Positions 28,490 to 36,926 of a stretch of DNA of 61,151 nucleotides are shown here, one piece after another. Made by a program: the position numbers and the translations under genes. The DNA comes from Pseudanabaena sp. BC1403 (GTDB lineage: Bacteria > Cyanobacteriota > Cyanobacteriia > Pseudanabaenales > Pseudanabaenaceae), in assembly GCF_002914585.1 (NCBI RefSeq), contig NZ_PDDM01000030.1, positions 1-61,151 on the forward strand, written 5' to 3'. The notes under the pieces are model-generated. The model was not told where the DNA came from. It saw nothing but the letters and a program-made list of their open reading frames with translations, and made no database searches. Position 1 is the stretch's first letter. Each line of letters opens with the position of its first letter.

Positions 28490-31400
28490 ATGCCTTCCTT
28501 AGTCCAAGACATACAATCTGCTATCATCCGCAATCCATTGATAGTTGCGCCAGATATGAATGTGATAGAGGCGATCGCCGCTATGGGCAAAACTGATTCG
28601 AGATGTGTATTAGTGGTCGAGGAAAAAGGAGTCGAAGCTGAAGATATAGACTTGCTCGGTATTCTCACCCAACGCGATATTATTCGGATCAGCTCCAAGG
28701 GCAAACCTTTCGAGCAGTTGCCGATTCAGCAAGTAATGAGCCATCCTGTGATCAGCATCCAAGAATCAGAGCTTACTGATATCAAAACTGCCTTGTCTCT
28801 ATTCAAAGAACATAGTATTCATCATCTACCAGTTTTAGAAGGCGATCGCATCGTCGGGTTGTTAGCTCAAGAATCTCTAGCCGAGATGTTGGCGCAGTCT
28901 GTGTTGCAGTTAGAGTCTCAACTCATGGAGTTAAGCAATCAGAAAGCAGTTGTTGAACATCCCTTGGAGAATAATGATGCTCAGAATCGCGCCTTATTAG
29001 CTGCCATCCCTGACATGATGTTTTGTGTTGGCGCAGATGGGGTCTATCGCAAATTTATGACCCCCAACCGTGATATTGATGTAGTGCCTCAAGACTTTGA
29101 TCCAGTTGGCAAATGGATGCATGACTTCCTCCCTACGGATCTTGCTCAGCGTCAGCAATCTTCGTTAGAAAAAGCCTTGGAAACTGGTAAATTGCAAGTT
29201 TATGAGCAAGAGATCCAAATAGGCGAAAAACTTCATTATGAAGAAGTCCGTGTCATTAAAAGTGGCAAAGATGAAGTTCTATTTATGGTGCGAGATATTA
29301 CTGAGAGTAAACAAGCCGAAATTGCTCTCAAACAAAGTGAAGAAACCAACCGCGCTTTTCTCGCGGCAATTCCTGATCTCTTGGTGCGTATGGATTGCCT
29401 TGGGAATTATTATGCGATGTTAGCGGGAAGTGGCATAAAAATAAAATTTCCCACAATTGCTGTAACCCAACCGAACCTCTATGATATGTTGCCCAAAGCA
29501 TTAGCAGAGGAACGACTTCGCTATGCACGTCAGGCGATTGATACTGGCGAATTGCAGATTTACGAACAAATCTTAGAGATTGATAATGAAACTCAATATG
29601 AAGAAGTTCGCATTGTCGCTCTCAACAATCAGGAAGTATTGGTTATGGTTCGGAATGTGACCGATCGCAAGATTGCTGAACTCGCCTTAAAAGATCTGAA
29701 CTACTCTCTGGAAGCAAAGGTTGCCGAGCGAACAGCTAAACTACGAGTCAGTGAAGCCCAAAATCGTGCCATTATTGAAGCCATCCCCGATCTATTGCTA
29801 AAAGTAAACAAAGATGGAACCTGTGTAGAATATATCCCTCCATTGGTAGAACCTGAGAGATTTGAGCACATTGGTCTAAATCTTGCAGAGATATTACCTC
29901 CAGATTTGCTGCAAAAGCAACTAGATGCGATCACCTTAGCTATCTCCAATAAAGAGTTACAAGTTTATGAGCATCAATTTGCCATTGGCGATCGCATGAT
30001 ATATGAGGAAGTTCGGATTATCGACATTAACTCTGAAGAAGCTTTAGTGATTGTGCGGGATATTAGCGATCGCAAACATGCTGAATCCCAATTAAAAGAA
30101 GCAAATGAGCAGCTTGCTGAATCGGTTATAAACTTACAGCGGAGCAATGCCTTGCTTGTAGCGGAGCAAGAAGCTTCCTTTGATGGGGTTTTGGTGATTG
30201 ATGAACATCGTAAGGTTGTCACCTACAATCAGAAACTGTTAAGTCTATGGAAAACCTCTCCAGAGTTAATGGCAAAGGGAGACGATCGCGAACTTATCAA
30301 CTCTATCTTAAATCAACTCACACATCCAACTGAGTTTTTAGAGAAAGTTGACTATCTATACGACCATCCCAAGGAAATCAGTCGTGATGAGATTAGCCTG
30401 CTCGACGGGCGATTTTTTGAACGTTATTCTGCACCTATTTATTGGTCAAATGATAGTTATGGGAGGGTTTGGTTTTTCCGAGACATTAGCGATCGCAAAC
30501 AGTCTGAAGCTCAACTACTAACTATCAACGAGCAACTCGCAGTCTCTAATCAAGAACTAATAAGAGCTAGCCGCCTAAAAGATGAATTTCTCTCGACCAT
30601 GAGTCATGAACTCAGGACACCGCTCAATGCGATATTAGGAATGACTGAAGGCTTAAAAGAAGAAGTATTTGGAGCACTTAATCCTAAGCAAATCCAAGCC
30701 TTAACAGCCATTGATCGCAATGGAAATCATCTATTAAATCTAATCGAAGACATGCTCGATTTTGCAAATATCGTCGCTGGAAAATTAAAACTGAATCGTT
30801 CCTCTACGAATATCCAGCATCTCTGCAACGACAGTCAGCAACTAGTGCAAGCATCAGCTAGTCTCAGACAAATCCAACTTACTTCTAACATCCAGTCTTA
30901 TCTACCTAACCAAGACCTAGACAGTCATCGGATTCAGCAAGTATTAGTCAATCTACTTAGTAATGCGATAAAGTTCACCCCAGAGGGTGGAGCAGTGTCG
31001 ATGGAAGTCAGCATTTATAACGCTCCTGATCAGGATGATCATAATTCTTGGCTCAGGTTTGCCGTCACCGATACTGGCATCGGCATTGCTCCAGAGAACA
31101 TGTCCGCATTGTTTCAGCCATTTACCCAACTAGATGGCGCACTTAATCGCCAGTATGAAGGCACTGGTCTTGGACTCGCGATCGTCAAGCAGCTTGTAGA
31201 AATGCATGGTGGTCGAGTCGCTGTGCGCAGCACGATTGGGGTAGGGAGTTGCTTTATGTTTGATCTTCCATTAAATGATGATTTTGCACTATTACCATCA
31301 TCTGAGCCTGTTCCTAAACTGCAATCCTCTCAACAAGAGGCGAATCAATCACCGCTACTTTTACTAGCAGAAGACAACGAGGCAAATATTGCGACTATGG

Positions 31401-31714
31401 AATCGTATCTAGAAGCGAAAGGCTATCGAGTTATAGTCGCCCGCAATGGTCAAGAGGCGATCGCTAGTGCTAAATGCGATCGCCCTGATTTAATTTTGAT
31501 GGATATCCAAATGCCTGTCATGGATGGGCTCGAAGCAACCAAGCAAATTCGTCTCGATCCAATCTTGGCTAATATTCCGATTATTGCGCTGACCGCTTTG
31601 GCGATGGCAGGCGATCACCAAAAGTGCCTAGATGCTGGAGTCAACGAATATATTTCTAAGCCTGTAAAGCTTTCAGCTTTAGCCCAGAAAATTCAAGCCT
31701 TATTAACCTCATAG
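28490..31714 (+). CDS. CBS-pair multi-PAS hybrid histidine kinase
   Basis: About 1074 aa from the ATG at 28490 (the GTG just before it is also in frame). Two CBS domains (about 10-70 and 80-140) open the protein; the second contains HSIHHLPVLEGDRIVGLL. A coiled-coil and four PAS units (about 165-280, 285-400, 420-540, 560-690) follow. The phospho-acceptor His is at 706 ([14 protein letters not shown]), HATPase_c at about 810-920, and the receiver Asp at 1005 ([11 protein letters not shown]). CBS pairs usually bind adenine nucleotides, so an energy-state input is inferred. Last gene of the three-kinase operon, ending at a hairpin that starts in its stop codon. Confidence 0.9.
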   Translation: MPSLVQDIQSAIIRNPLIVAPDMNVIEAIAAMGKTDSRCVLVVEEKGVEAEDIDLLGILTQRDIIRISSKGKPFEQLPIQQVMSHPVISIQESELTDIKTALSLFKEHSIHHLPVLEGDRIVGLLAQESLAEMLAQSVLQLESQLMELSNQKAVVEHPLENNDAQNRALLAAIPDMMFCVGADGVYRKFMTPNRDIDVVPQDFDPVGKWMHDFLPTDLAQRQQSSLEKALETGKLQVYEQEIQIGEKLHYEEVRVIKSGKDEVLFMVRDITESKQAEIALKQSEETNRAFLAAIPDLLVRMDCLGNYYAMLAGSGIKIKFPTIAVTQPNLYDMLPKALAEERLRYARQAIDTGELQIYEQILEIDNETQYEEVRIVALNNQEVLVMVRNVTDRKIAELALKDLNYSLEAKVAERTAKLRVSEAQNRAIIEAIPDLLLKVNKDGTCVEYIPPLVEPERFEHIGLNLAEILPPDLLQKQLDAITLAISNKELQVYEHQFAIGDRMIYEEVRIIDINSEEALVIVRDISDRKHAESQLKEANEQLAESVINLQRSNALLVAEQEASFDGVLVIDEHRKVVTYNQKLLSLWKTSPELMAKGDDRELINSILNQLTHPTEFLEKVDYLYDHPKEISRDEISLLDGRFFERYSAPIYWSNDSYGRVWFFRDISDRKQSEAQLLTINEQLAVSNQELIRASRLKDEFLSTMSHELRTPLNAILGMTEGLKEEVFGALNPKQIQALTAIDRNGNHLLNLIEDMLDFANIVAGKLKLNRSSTNIQHLCNDSQQLVQASASLRQIQLTSNIQSYLPNQDLDSHRIQQVLVNLLSNAIKFTPEGGAVSMEVSIYNAPDQDDHNSWLRFAVTDTGIGIAPENMSALFQPFTQLDGALNRQYEGTGLGLAIVKQLVEMHGGRVAVRSTIGVGSCFMFDLPLNDDFALLPSSEPVPKLQSSQQEANQSPLLLLAEDNEANIATMESYLEAKGYRVIVARNGQEAIASAKCDRPDLILMDIQMPVMDGLEATKQIRLDPILANIPIIALTALAMAGDHQKCLDAGVNEYISKPVKLSALAQKIQALLTS

Positions 31715-31774
31715 GCAAAACCCAAAAGAGGAGAGGCGGCGCTTCGCGCCACCTCTCCTCTTTTGGGTTTTGCC
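31714..31774 (+). terminator. 29+3+29 hairpin terminating the kinase operon
   Basis: Arms 31714-31742 and 31746-31774 pair over 28 of 29 nt with a TTC loop (core GGCGGCGC). The left arm starts on the last base of the stop codon. Confidence 0.85.
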
Positions 31775-31809
31775 CTCAGACGATCACCATAGAAAATAGC
31801 TAATAAAAA

Positions 31810-31829
31810 ACCCTACCAAAAGGCAGGGT
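31810..31829 (-). terminator. Small hairpin downstream of hli
   Basis: Short stem ACCCT(A/G)CC with a G-T pair, followed on the minus strand by GGTTTTTTATTA. Possible terminator for the hli transcript. Confidence 0.5.
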
Positions 31830-31885
31830 CAAAGAATCGTTATCGTTTTTACTTTGTCTTAAACATAGAGATTGGAAAAATTTAT

Positions 31886-32092
31886 TTAGAAGTTACCGAG
31901 CCACCAAATTAGACCATGACCAGTAGAAGCTTCAATGATGAGAAGTGAAACAAAGCCGATCATAGCAAGTCTGCCATTGAGAAGTTCGGCGTAAGGAGTA
32001 AAGCCAGCTCTATCAGTATCGTCAACGTACATCTTGGGTTCGACTGCGAAATTGTTGAGTACACCGCGTTCGTTTACTGTATAGCTGCTCAT
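31886..32092 (-). CDS. High-light-inducible protein (one-helix CAB-like, Hlip)
   Basis: 68 aa. The single membrane helix carries the chlorophyll-binding motif [20 protein letters not shown] (residues about 36-55), with Glu and Arg/Asn as Chl ligands, followed by GHGLIWWLG. Hlips bind chlorophyll and carotenoid in thylakoids, dissipate energy and escort new chlorophyll to photosystem II assembly intermediates. AAGGA lies 7 nt before the ATG. A near-consensus HLR1 site is just upstream, consistent with high-light control by RpaB. The N-terminal soluble part (about 1-30) is of the HliA/B/C type. Confidence 0.92.
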   Translation of the reverse strand: MSSYTVNERGVLNNFAVEPKMYVDDTDRAGFTPYAELLNGRLAMIGFVSLLIIEASTGHGLIWWLGNF

Positions 32093-32118
32093 TGCTTTGT
32101 CCTTTGTGTGAGTTCCTT

Positions 32119-32136
32119 ATGTAAAGAAATATAACA
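32119..32136 (-). promoter_or_regulatory. Candidate HLR1 (RpaB) box upstream of hli
   Basis: On the minus strand the site reads GTTATATT-TC-TTTACATA. It matches the HLR1 consensus (G/T)TTACA(T/A)(T/A)NN(G/T)TTACA(T/A)(T/A) at all but one defined position (T for C in the first half). It ends 26 nt before the hli ATG. HLR1 is bound by the response regulator RpaB in high-light genes; binding here is inferred. Confidence 0.55.
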
Positions 32137-32211
32137 AAGTATTTCGAGATGTGAATCTAGCTAAAGGTGTGTATGAATGATTGACTTTGCCTATACAAAG
32201 AGGTAGTCAAA

Positions 32212-32254
32212 CATCAAAAGAGTGTCTGTGCAATGCACAGACACTCTTTTGATG
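32212..32254 (-). terminator. ileS terminator
   Basis: 20-nt perfect arms (32212-32231 and 32235-32254), loop AAT, immediately after the ileS stop on the minus strand. Confidence 0.85.
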
Positions 32255-32260
32255 GGAAAT

Positions 32261-35152
32261 CTAGAAAGTACCAGCTAATGCACCGACACAGCGATCGCAA
32301 ATATGTGGATGCTCAACCGACTCACCGATATGGGTTGAGTAGTTCCAGCAACGGGGACATTTCTCGCCATCGGCATTGAGTACAGCAATTTGTAAGCCTG
32401 TCGCTTGACCTGTGAATTGCAAATCGGTGGGTAGGCTATCAACGATCTCTGCTTGCGAGACGATGAATAGATAGCGCAACTCATCGCCGCAGGATGCTAA
32501 ATAGCTGCGTTGGCTGTCATCGGATACGACTAGTAAGACCTTCGCTTCAAGAGGAGCGCCGATCGCTTTGCCGTTACGGGCTAGTTCCAACACTTTATTT
32601 ACTTCAGAACGGACTTCGCGGAGATATTCCCACTTACCAGCTAGTTCGGGCTTGTACCATTCATCATGAGCTGTAAACCAACCTGCTTGGAAGACTGACT
32701 TTTGGGGTACGGGATATGGGAGATGTTGCCAGATATCTTCAGCGGTGTGGGAGAGGACGGGGGCGATCGCTTTGGTAATTGCTTCGAGGCAATACATCAG
32801 CACGGTTTGGCAACTGCGGCGGCGTGGTGCATTGGGTGAACTAATGTACAAGCGATCTTTGGCGATGTCTAAGTAGAAGTTGGATAAATCTACGGTGCAG
32901 AAGTTTTGGATGGTTTGGAAGAAGCGCGAGAATTGGAAGTTATCGTAGGCTTCGGTGACATCTTTGGTGACTTCAGCGAGACGATGCAGGATATAGCGAT
33001 CGCTTTCTGGCAATTGGTCGTAGGTCACAGTATCCTGCGCAGGGTCGAAATCAAAGAGATTACTTAATAAGAATCTCGCCGTATTCCGAATCTTGCGGGA
33101 CATATCCGACATCTGCGCCAAGATCGTCTTCCCAATCTGGACATCGCCAGTGTAGTCCACACTCGCCGCCCAAAGACGAATTACATCCGCACCATAGGGT
33201 GGTTCTTTTTTCTGATCCTTACCACCATTAATCACAACTGTGGGATCAACGATATTGCCGAGGGATTTGCTCATTTTCTGTCCCTTTTCATCTAGAGCAA
33301 AGCCGTGCGTTAGAACAGTCTTGTAAGGCGCATAGCCGTTGGTTGCCACACTTGTCAGCAATGAAGATTGGAACCAGCCACGATGTTGATCGGAGCCTTC
33401 CAGATACATATCCGCAGGATAATTGACAGCATAGGGAACGAGTTTAGAGTCATGGTTCTCACCACCTAGCACACCTGCCCAAGAGGAGCCAGAGTCAAAC
33501 CAGACATCCATTGTATCTGTGCCTTTACGATACTTATGTCCATTATTGCGATAGGCTTCAGGAAGCAGTTCTTCAACTTCTCTTTCCCACCAAACATCGG
33601 AGCCATATTCACCAATCAGGGATTGAATATGGGCGACTGTTTCTTCTGTTAATAATGGTTCGTTGGTTTCTTCATCATAAAACACAGGGATCGGCACGCC
33701 CCAAGTACGTTGACGAGAAATACACCAATCTGATCGCTCTTGTACCATTGAGGTAATCCGATTTTCGCCGATCGCAGGAATCCATTTCACCTCTTTGATC
33801 GAGCGCAAAGCATCTCCACGGAAACCATCAACAGACGCGAACCATTGCTCGGTGGCTCTGACGATCACAGGCTTCTTGGTGCGCCAGTCGTAGGGATATT
33901 TATGGTTATAGGCTTCTTCTTTAATGAGTGTTCCATTAGCAGTCAAGATTTCCACAACCTTGGTGTTACCTTCCTTGAGCACACTCAAACCTACCAAGTC
34001 TTCGCCAGCATCAGCGTTAAAAACACCGCGATCGTCTACTAGCGAAATCATTCCCAAATTATATTTTTTACCCACGATAAAGTCATCATGACCATGATTG
34101 GGCGCTGTATGCACTAAGCCTGTACCTGACTCGGCGGTGACATGTTCGCCTAAGACAATCGGACTAGGGCGATCAGCAATCGGATGTTTTGCGATCGCAC
34201 CTTCAAGAACATCACCTTTGAAAGTGTATTTAACTTCTAAAGCTTGCTCAAAGGTTGCTGCTAGTTTCTCTACTAGTTCAGTCGCGACGATGTAGTTTTT
34301 CTCACCAGCCGAGACAATGCTGTAATCTAGGGATGGATTGGCACTGATGCCTAAGTTGGCGGGAATTGTCCAAGGTGTTGTTGTCCAAATCACTGCATGG
34401 AGGTTTGGTAGATTTGCGATCGCCTTCAGTTTATCGCTTGATTTGGTAATAGGGAAAGCCACATAGATACTGCGCGAAATATGATTTTCGGGATATTCCA
34501 ATTCGGCTTCGGCGAGAGCAGTATGCGAGCTCGGAGACCAATATACAGGTCGCAGTCCACGATAGATATAGCCTTTCAGTGCCATCTTCCCAAATACACT
34601 GATTTGCGCTGCTTCATATTCGGGCTTCAAAGTATAGTAAGCATTTTCATAATCACCCCAAACCCCCAAACGCTTAAACATTGCCGCCTGTTCGCCAATT
34701 GTTTGCATGGCAAATTCCTTAGCCCGTTTTCGCAATTGCAGAGGGGTTAAATTAGCTCGTTCTTCTGCCTTGATATTTTGTAGTACCTTAAGCTCGATTG
34801 GTAAGCCATGACAGTCCCAACCTAATACATAGCGAGCTTTACGTCCGCGCAACAGTTGGTAGCGATTAATTATATCTTTTAAAGATTTGCCCAAAGCATG
34901 ACCCATATGCAGTGTCCCATTAGCGTATGGGGGGCCATCGTGGAGCGTAAAAATATCGCCTTGGTTGTTCTGGCTTAAGTTTTCGTAAATGCTTTGTTCC
35001 TGCCAAAACTTTTGAATCTCTGGCTCTTTAATAATTGCATTTGCCCGCATCGAAAAGTCCGTTTGCGGTAGGTTAACGGTGTCTTTGTATTCAGACTGTT
35101 CGAGGCTTTTTGGCGCAGGTTTCTCAGAGTTGGCTTTAGGAGCAGATGTCAT
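32261..35152 (-). CDS. ileS: Isoleucine-tRNA ligase
   Basis: 963 aa, full-length class I synthetase. The HIGH motif is HMGH at 82-85 (ANGTLHMGHALG), the KMSKS motif starts at K626, and the editing CP1 domain includes WTTTPWTIPANLGI and TGLVHTAPNHGHDD. The C-terminus has a zinc-finger CPRCWNYS...CDRC. It charges tRNA-Ile with isoleucine and hydrolyses mis-charged Val in the cytosol. An N-terminal extension of about 30 residues rich in Pro/Lys/Ser precedes the core. No T-box or other riboswitch is seen in the short region upstream. Monocistronic. Confidence 0.97.
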   Translation of the reverse strand: MTSAPKANSEKPAPKSLEQSEYKDTVNLPQTDFSMRANAIIKEPEIQKFWQEQSIYENLSQNNQGDIFTLHDGPPYANGTLHMGHALGKSLKDIINRYQLLRGRKARYVLGWDCHGLPIELKVLQNIKAEERANLTPLQLRKRAKEFAMQTIGEQAAMFKRLGVWGDYENAYYTLKPEYEAAQISVFGKMALKGYIYRGLRPVYWSPSSHTALAEAELEYPENHISRSIYVAFPITKSSDKLKAIANLPNLHAVIWTTTPWTIPANLGISANPSLDYSIVSAGEKNYIVATELVEKLAATFEQALEVKYTFKGDVLEGAIAKHPIADRPSPIVLGEHVTAESGTGLVHTAPNHGHDDFIVGKKYNLGMISLVDDRGVFNADAGEDLVGLSVLKEGNTKVVEILTANGTLIKEEAYNHKYPYDWRTKKPVIVRATEQWFASVDGFRGDALRSIKEVKWIPAIGENRITSMVQERSDWCISRQRTWGVPIPVFYDEETNEPLLTEETVAHIQSLIGEYGSDVWWEREVEELLPEAYRNNGHKYRKGTDTMDVWFDSGSSWAGVLGGENHDSKLVPYAVNYPADMYLEGSDQHRGWFQSSLLTSVATNGYAPYKTVLTHGFALDEKGQKMSKSLGNIVDPTVVINGGKDQKKEPPYGADVIRLWAASVDYTGDVQIGKTILAQMSDMSRKIRNTARFLLSNLFDFDPAQDTVTYDQLPESDRYILHRLAEVTKDVTEAYDNFQFSRFFQTIQNFCTVDLSNFYLDIAKDRLYISSPNAPRRRSCQTVLMYCLEAITKAIAPVLSHTAEDIWQHLPYPVPQKSVFQAGWFTAHDEWYKPELAGKWEYLREVRSEVNKVLELARNGKAIGAPLEAKVLLVVSDDSQRSYLASCGDELRYLFIVSQAEIVDSLPTDLQFTGQATGLQIAVLNADGEKCPRCWNYSTHIGESVEHPHICDRCVGALAGTF

Positions 35153-35266
35153 CGTTCTAGACTATGTCAGATTTTGCAAAGGTTTACACTTCATAATACT
35201 ACAAACTAGTTTGTGAAAGAGTTGACAACAGCAAGGAAAAGGTAGAAAGAAAAAAGAAAAAAATTT

Positions 35267-35340
35267 GTAGGGGTAGAGCATTTGCGCTACCATCTTGCAA
35301 CTCGTCATTACAATCTTCGTTCGCAAATGCTCTACCCTCT
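35267..35340. repeat. REP unit 1, hairpin A
   Basis: Left arm GTAGGGGTAGAGCATTTGCG and right arm CGCAAATGCTCTACCCT enclose about 35 nt of variable sequence. First of four A-type hairpins around the transposase gene at 35775-36254. Confidence 0.85.
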
Positions 35341-35437
35341 TTGCTATAAACGATAATTTATTCCTGCGGTTTGAGAGCGATCGGTTAATGTTGGAGGTTT
35401 AGGGCGGGTTGAGATTTTGGGTGAATTGCGAAGGTTA

Positions 35438-35508
35438 AGGGCAGAGCATTACCGTATTCAGGCGATCGCAGAATTTATAAATTGTGGCAGTCAGGCTCTG
35501 CCCCTACG
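35438..35508. repeat. REP unit 1, hairpin B
   Basis: Left arm AGGGCAGAGCATTACCG and right arm GGCTCTGCCCCTACG. The inner part of the right arm has drifted compared with B3 and B4. Confidence 0.75.
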
Positions 35509-35529
35509 TTTAAAACGGAAAAAACAAAT

Positions 35530-35602
35530 GTAGGGGTAGAGCATTACCGCCACAATCTCGCAACTCGCCACTACAATCTTTATTCGCAAATGCTCTACCC
35601 TC
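35530..35602. repeat. REP unit 2, hairpin A
   Basis: Left arm GTAGGGGTAGAGCATTACCG carries a B-type inner end but is paired with an A-type right arm CGCAAATGCTCTACCCT, a hybrid suggesting recombination between A and B arms. Confidence 0.8.
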
Positions 35603-35663
35603 TTTGCTTTTACAGATAATTTATTCCTGCGATTTGGGGATGGTCGGTTAATGTGTGAGGTTT

Positions 35664-35734
35664 AGGGCAGAGCATTCCCGATTTAGATGGATCTGAGAAT
35701 TTATAAATTGTGACGGGAATGCTCTGCCCCTACG
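35664..35734. repeat. REP unit 2, hairpin B
   Basis: Left arm AGGGCAGAGCATTCCCG and right arm CGGGAATGCTCTGCCCCT. The inner CCCG/CGGG differ from other copies but still pair, so the change is compensated. Confidence 0.8.
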
Positions 35735-35774
35735 AGAATGATGGGAATGATGGGGATAAAAAAATTATTTCGAT

Positions 35775-36254
35775 TTATTCGGTATTACAATCTGTCCAAT
35801 TAGCTGGATTATTTTTAATGTATTCACGCAGATTTGTTAATTCCTGTTCAGTCCTTACAATCCTTTCGTAATAGTTGCGCTGCCAAATTGATATGCCGTA
35901 GTTTTTGTTAATACGGTTGATTTTGCGAGAAGAAATGGATTTGAAATTTTGAATGATGTTGGCTAATGAGGCTTTTTCCTTTGATTCAGAAATTATGATA
36001 ATTCCATGTAGATGATCGGGCATCAGAGTAAATCCATCAAGCTCTACGTTCGGAAAATGCTGAGGAATTTTTTGCCATAATGCCGCTACAATTTGACCAA
36101 TCAAATTTATTTTCATTTCTCCGTTATCTATCTCTCCAAATAAATGCTGTCGTTGATAGCAACAGATGGTTACAAAATAGATTCCTTCTTTTGCATAGTC
36201 ATACCCTTGTAAACGGATAGATTGTCGATGATGAATTTCAGGGTTGTAAGACAT
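35775..36254 (-). CDS. REP-associated tyrosine transposase (RAYT, Y1/IS200-like)
   Basis: 159 aa, typical RAYT length. The HUH-type metal-binding motif is H81-L-H83 in LMPDHLHGIIII, and the C-terminal block IWQRNYYERIVR...LREYIKNNP is diagnostic of this family; candidate nucleophile tyrosines are Y128/Y129 or Y145. RAYTs are domesticated single-strand transposases that cut and spread REP palindromes rather than moving themselves. The gene is flanked on both sides by two REP units built from the same A and B hairpins, the expected RAYT-plus-REP arrangement. The reading frame looks intact. Confidence 0.88.
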   Translation of the reverse strand: MSYNPEIHHRQSIRLQGYDYAKEGIYFVTICCYQRQHLFGEIDNGEMKINLIGQIVAALWQKIPQHFPNVELDGFTLMPDHLHGIIIISESKEKASLANIIQNFKSISSRKINRINKNYGISIWQRNYYERIVRTEQELTNLREYIKNNPANWTDCNTE

Positions 36255-36281
36255 AAATCAAATGTCGAAAAGATGGCAAAT

Positions 36282-36354
36282 GTAGGGGTAGAGCATTTGC
36301 GCTGATATTTGTAAATTATCACCGAAATCTCGATATGCAAATGCTCTACCCTCT
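36282..36354. repeat. REP unit 3, hairpin A
   Basis: Left arm GTAGGGGTAGAGCATTTGCG and right arm GCAAATGCTCTACCCT, just upstream of the transposase gene start. Confidence 0.85.
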
Positions 36355-36414
36355 GTGCTTTTAACCATAATTTATGACTGCGGTTTGGGGATGATCGGTG
36401 AATGCGCGAGGTTT

Positions 36415-36485
36415 AGGGCAGAGCATTACCGAATGGAGGGGATTGTTAATTTTATAAATTGTGGCTGTAATGCTCTGCCCCTACG
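36415..36485. repeat. REP unit 3, hairpin B
   Basis: Left arm AGGGCAGAGCATTACCG and right arm GTAATGCTCTGCCCCTACG. Confidence 0.85.
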
Positions 36486-36505
36486 CCAACAACAGGAAAA
36501 CCAAC

Positions 36506-36579
36506 GTAGGGGTAGAGCATTTGCGCCGATATCTCTCAACTCTCCACGACAATCTACATTCGCAAATGCTCTACCCTCT
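36506..36579. repeat. REP unit 4, hairpin A
   Basis: Left arm GTAGGGGTAGAGCATTTGCG and right arm CGCAAATGCTCTACCCT. Confidence 0.85.
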
Positions 36580-36677
36580 TCGCTTTTATCGAAAATTTAT
36601 TTCTGTGGTTTGGGAATGATTGGTGAATGTTGTAGGTTTAGGGCGGTTTGGGGATTATCGATGAATGTTGGAGGTTT

Positions 36678-36748
36678 TGGGCAGAGCATTACCGAATGGA
36701 GAGAATTGGTTAATTTTATAAATTGTGGCTGTAATGCTCTGCCCCTAA
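36678..36748. repeat. REP unit 4, hairpin B
   Basis: Left arm GGGCAGAGCATTACCG and right arm GTAATGCTCTGCCCCTA. A partial internal duplication of the spacer lies just before it (36600-36670, GGTTTGGG...TGAATGTTG occurs twice). Confidence 0.85.
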
Positions 36749-36926
36749 GAAATGATGGCAAATTGTTACAATCGCAAGGTGGATTGCCAGAAATTTTCGG
36801 AAAATGGCGATGATGATGGTGAAGACGCTGGTGACAGGTAACGAAACGCTGGAATACTGATTATGTCGTAGGAAATTGTTGATTTACAAAAGTTAATAGA
36901 AGCGTGAAAACTATTTGGTTTACACT

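Noticed and set aside
35267-36748. Possible CRISPR array
   Set aside because: Repeats are long imperfect palindrome pairs in units of about 200-250 bp with related spacers, and a RAYT gene lies inside; no cas genes and no short uniform repeats.
36355-36813. 152-codon open frame with repeated FINCGCNALPLR
   Set aside because: It is made of the translated REP A/B units 3 and 4; the repeats explain the open frame and no coding signal is independent of them.
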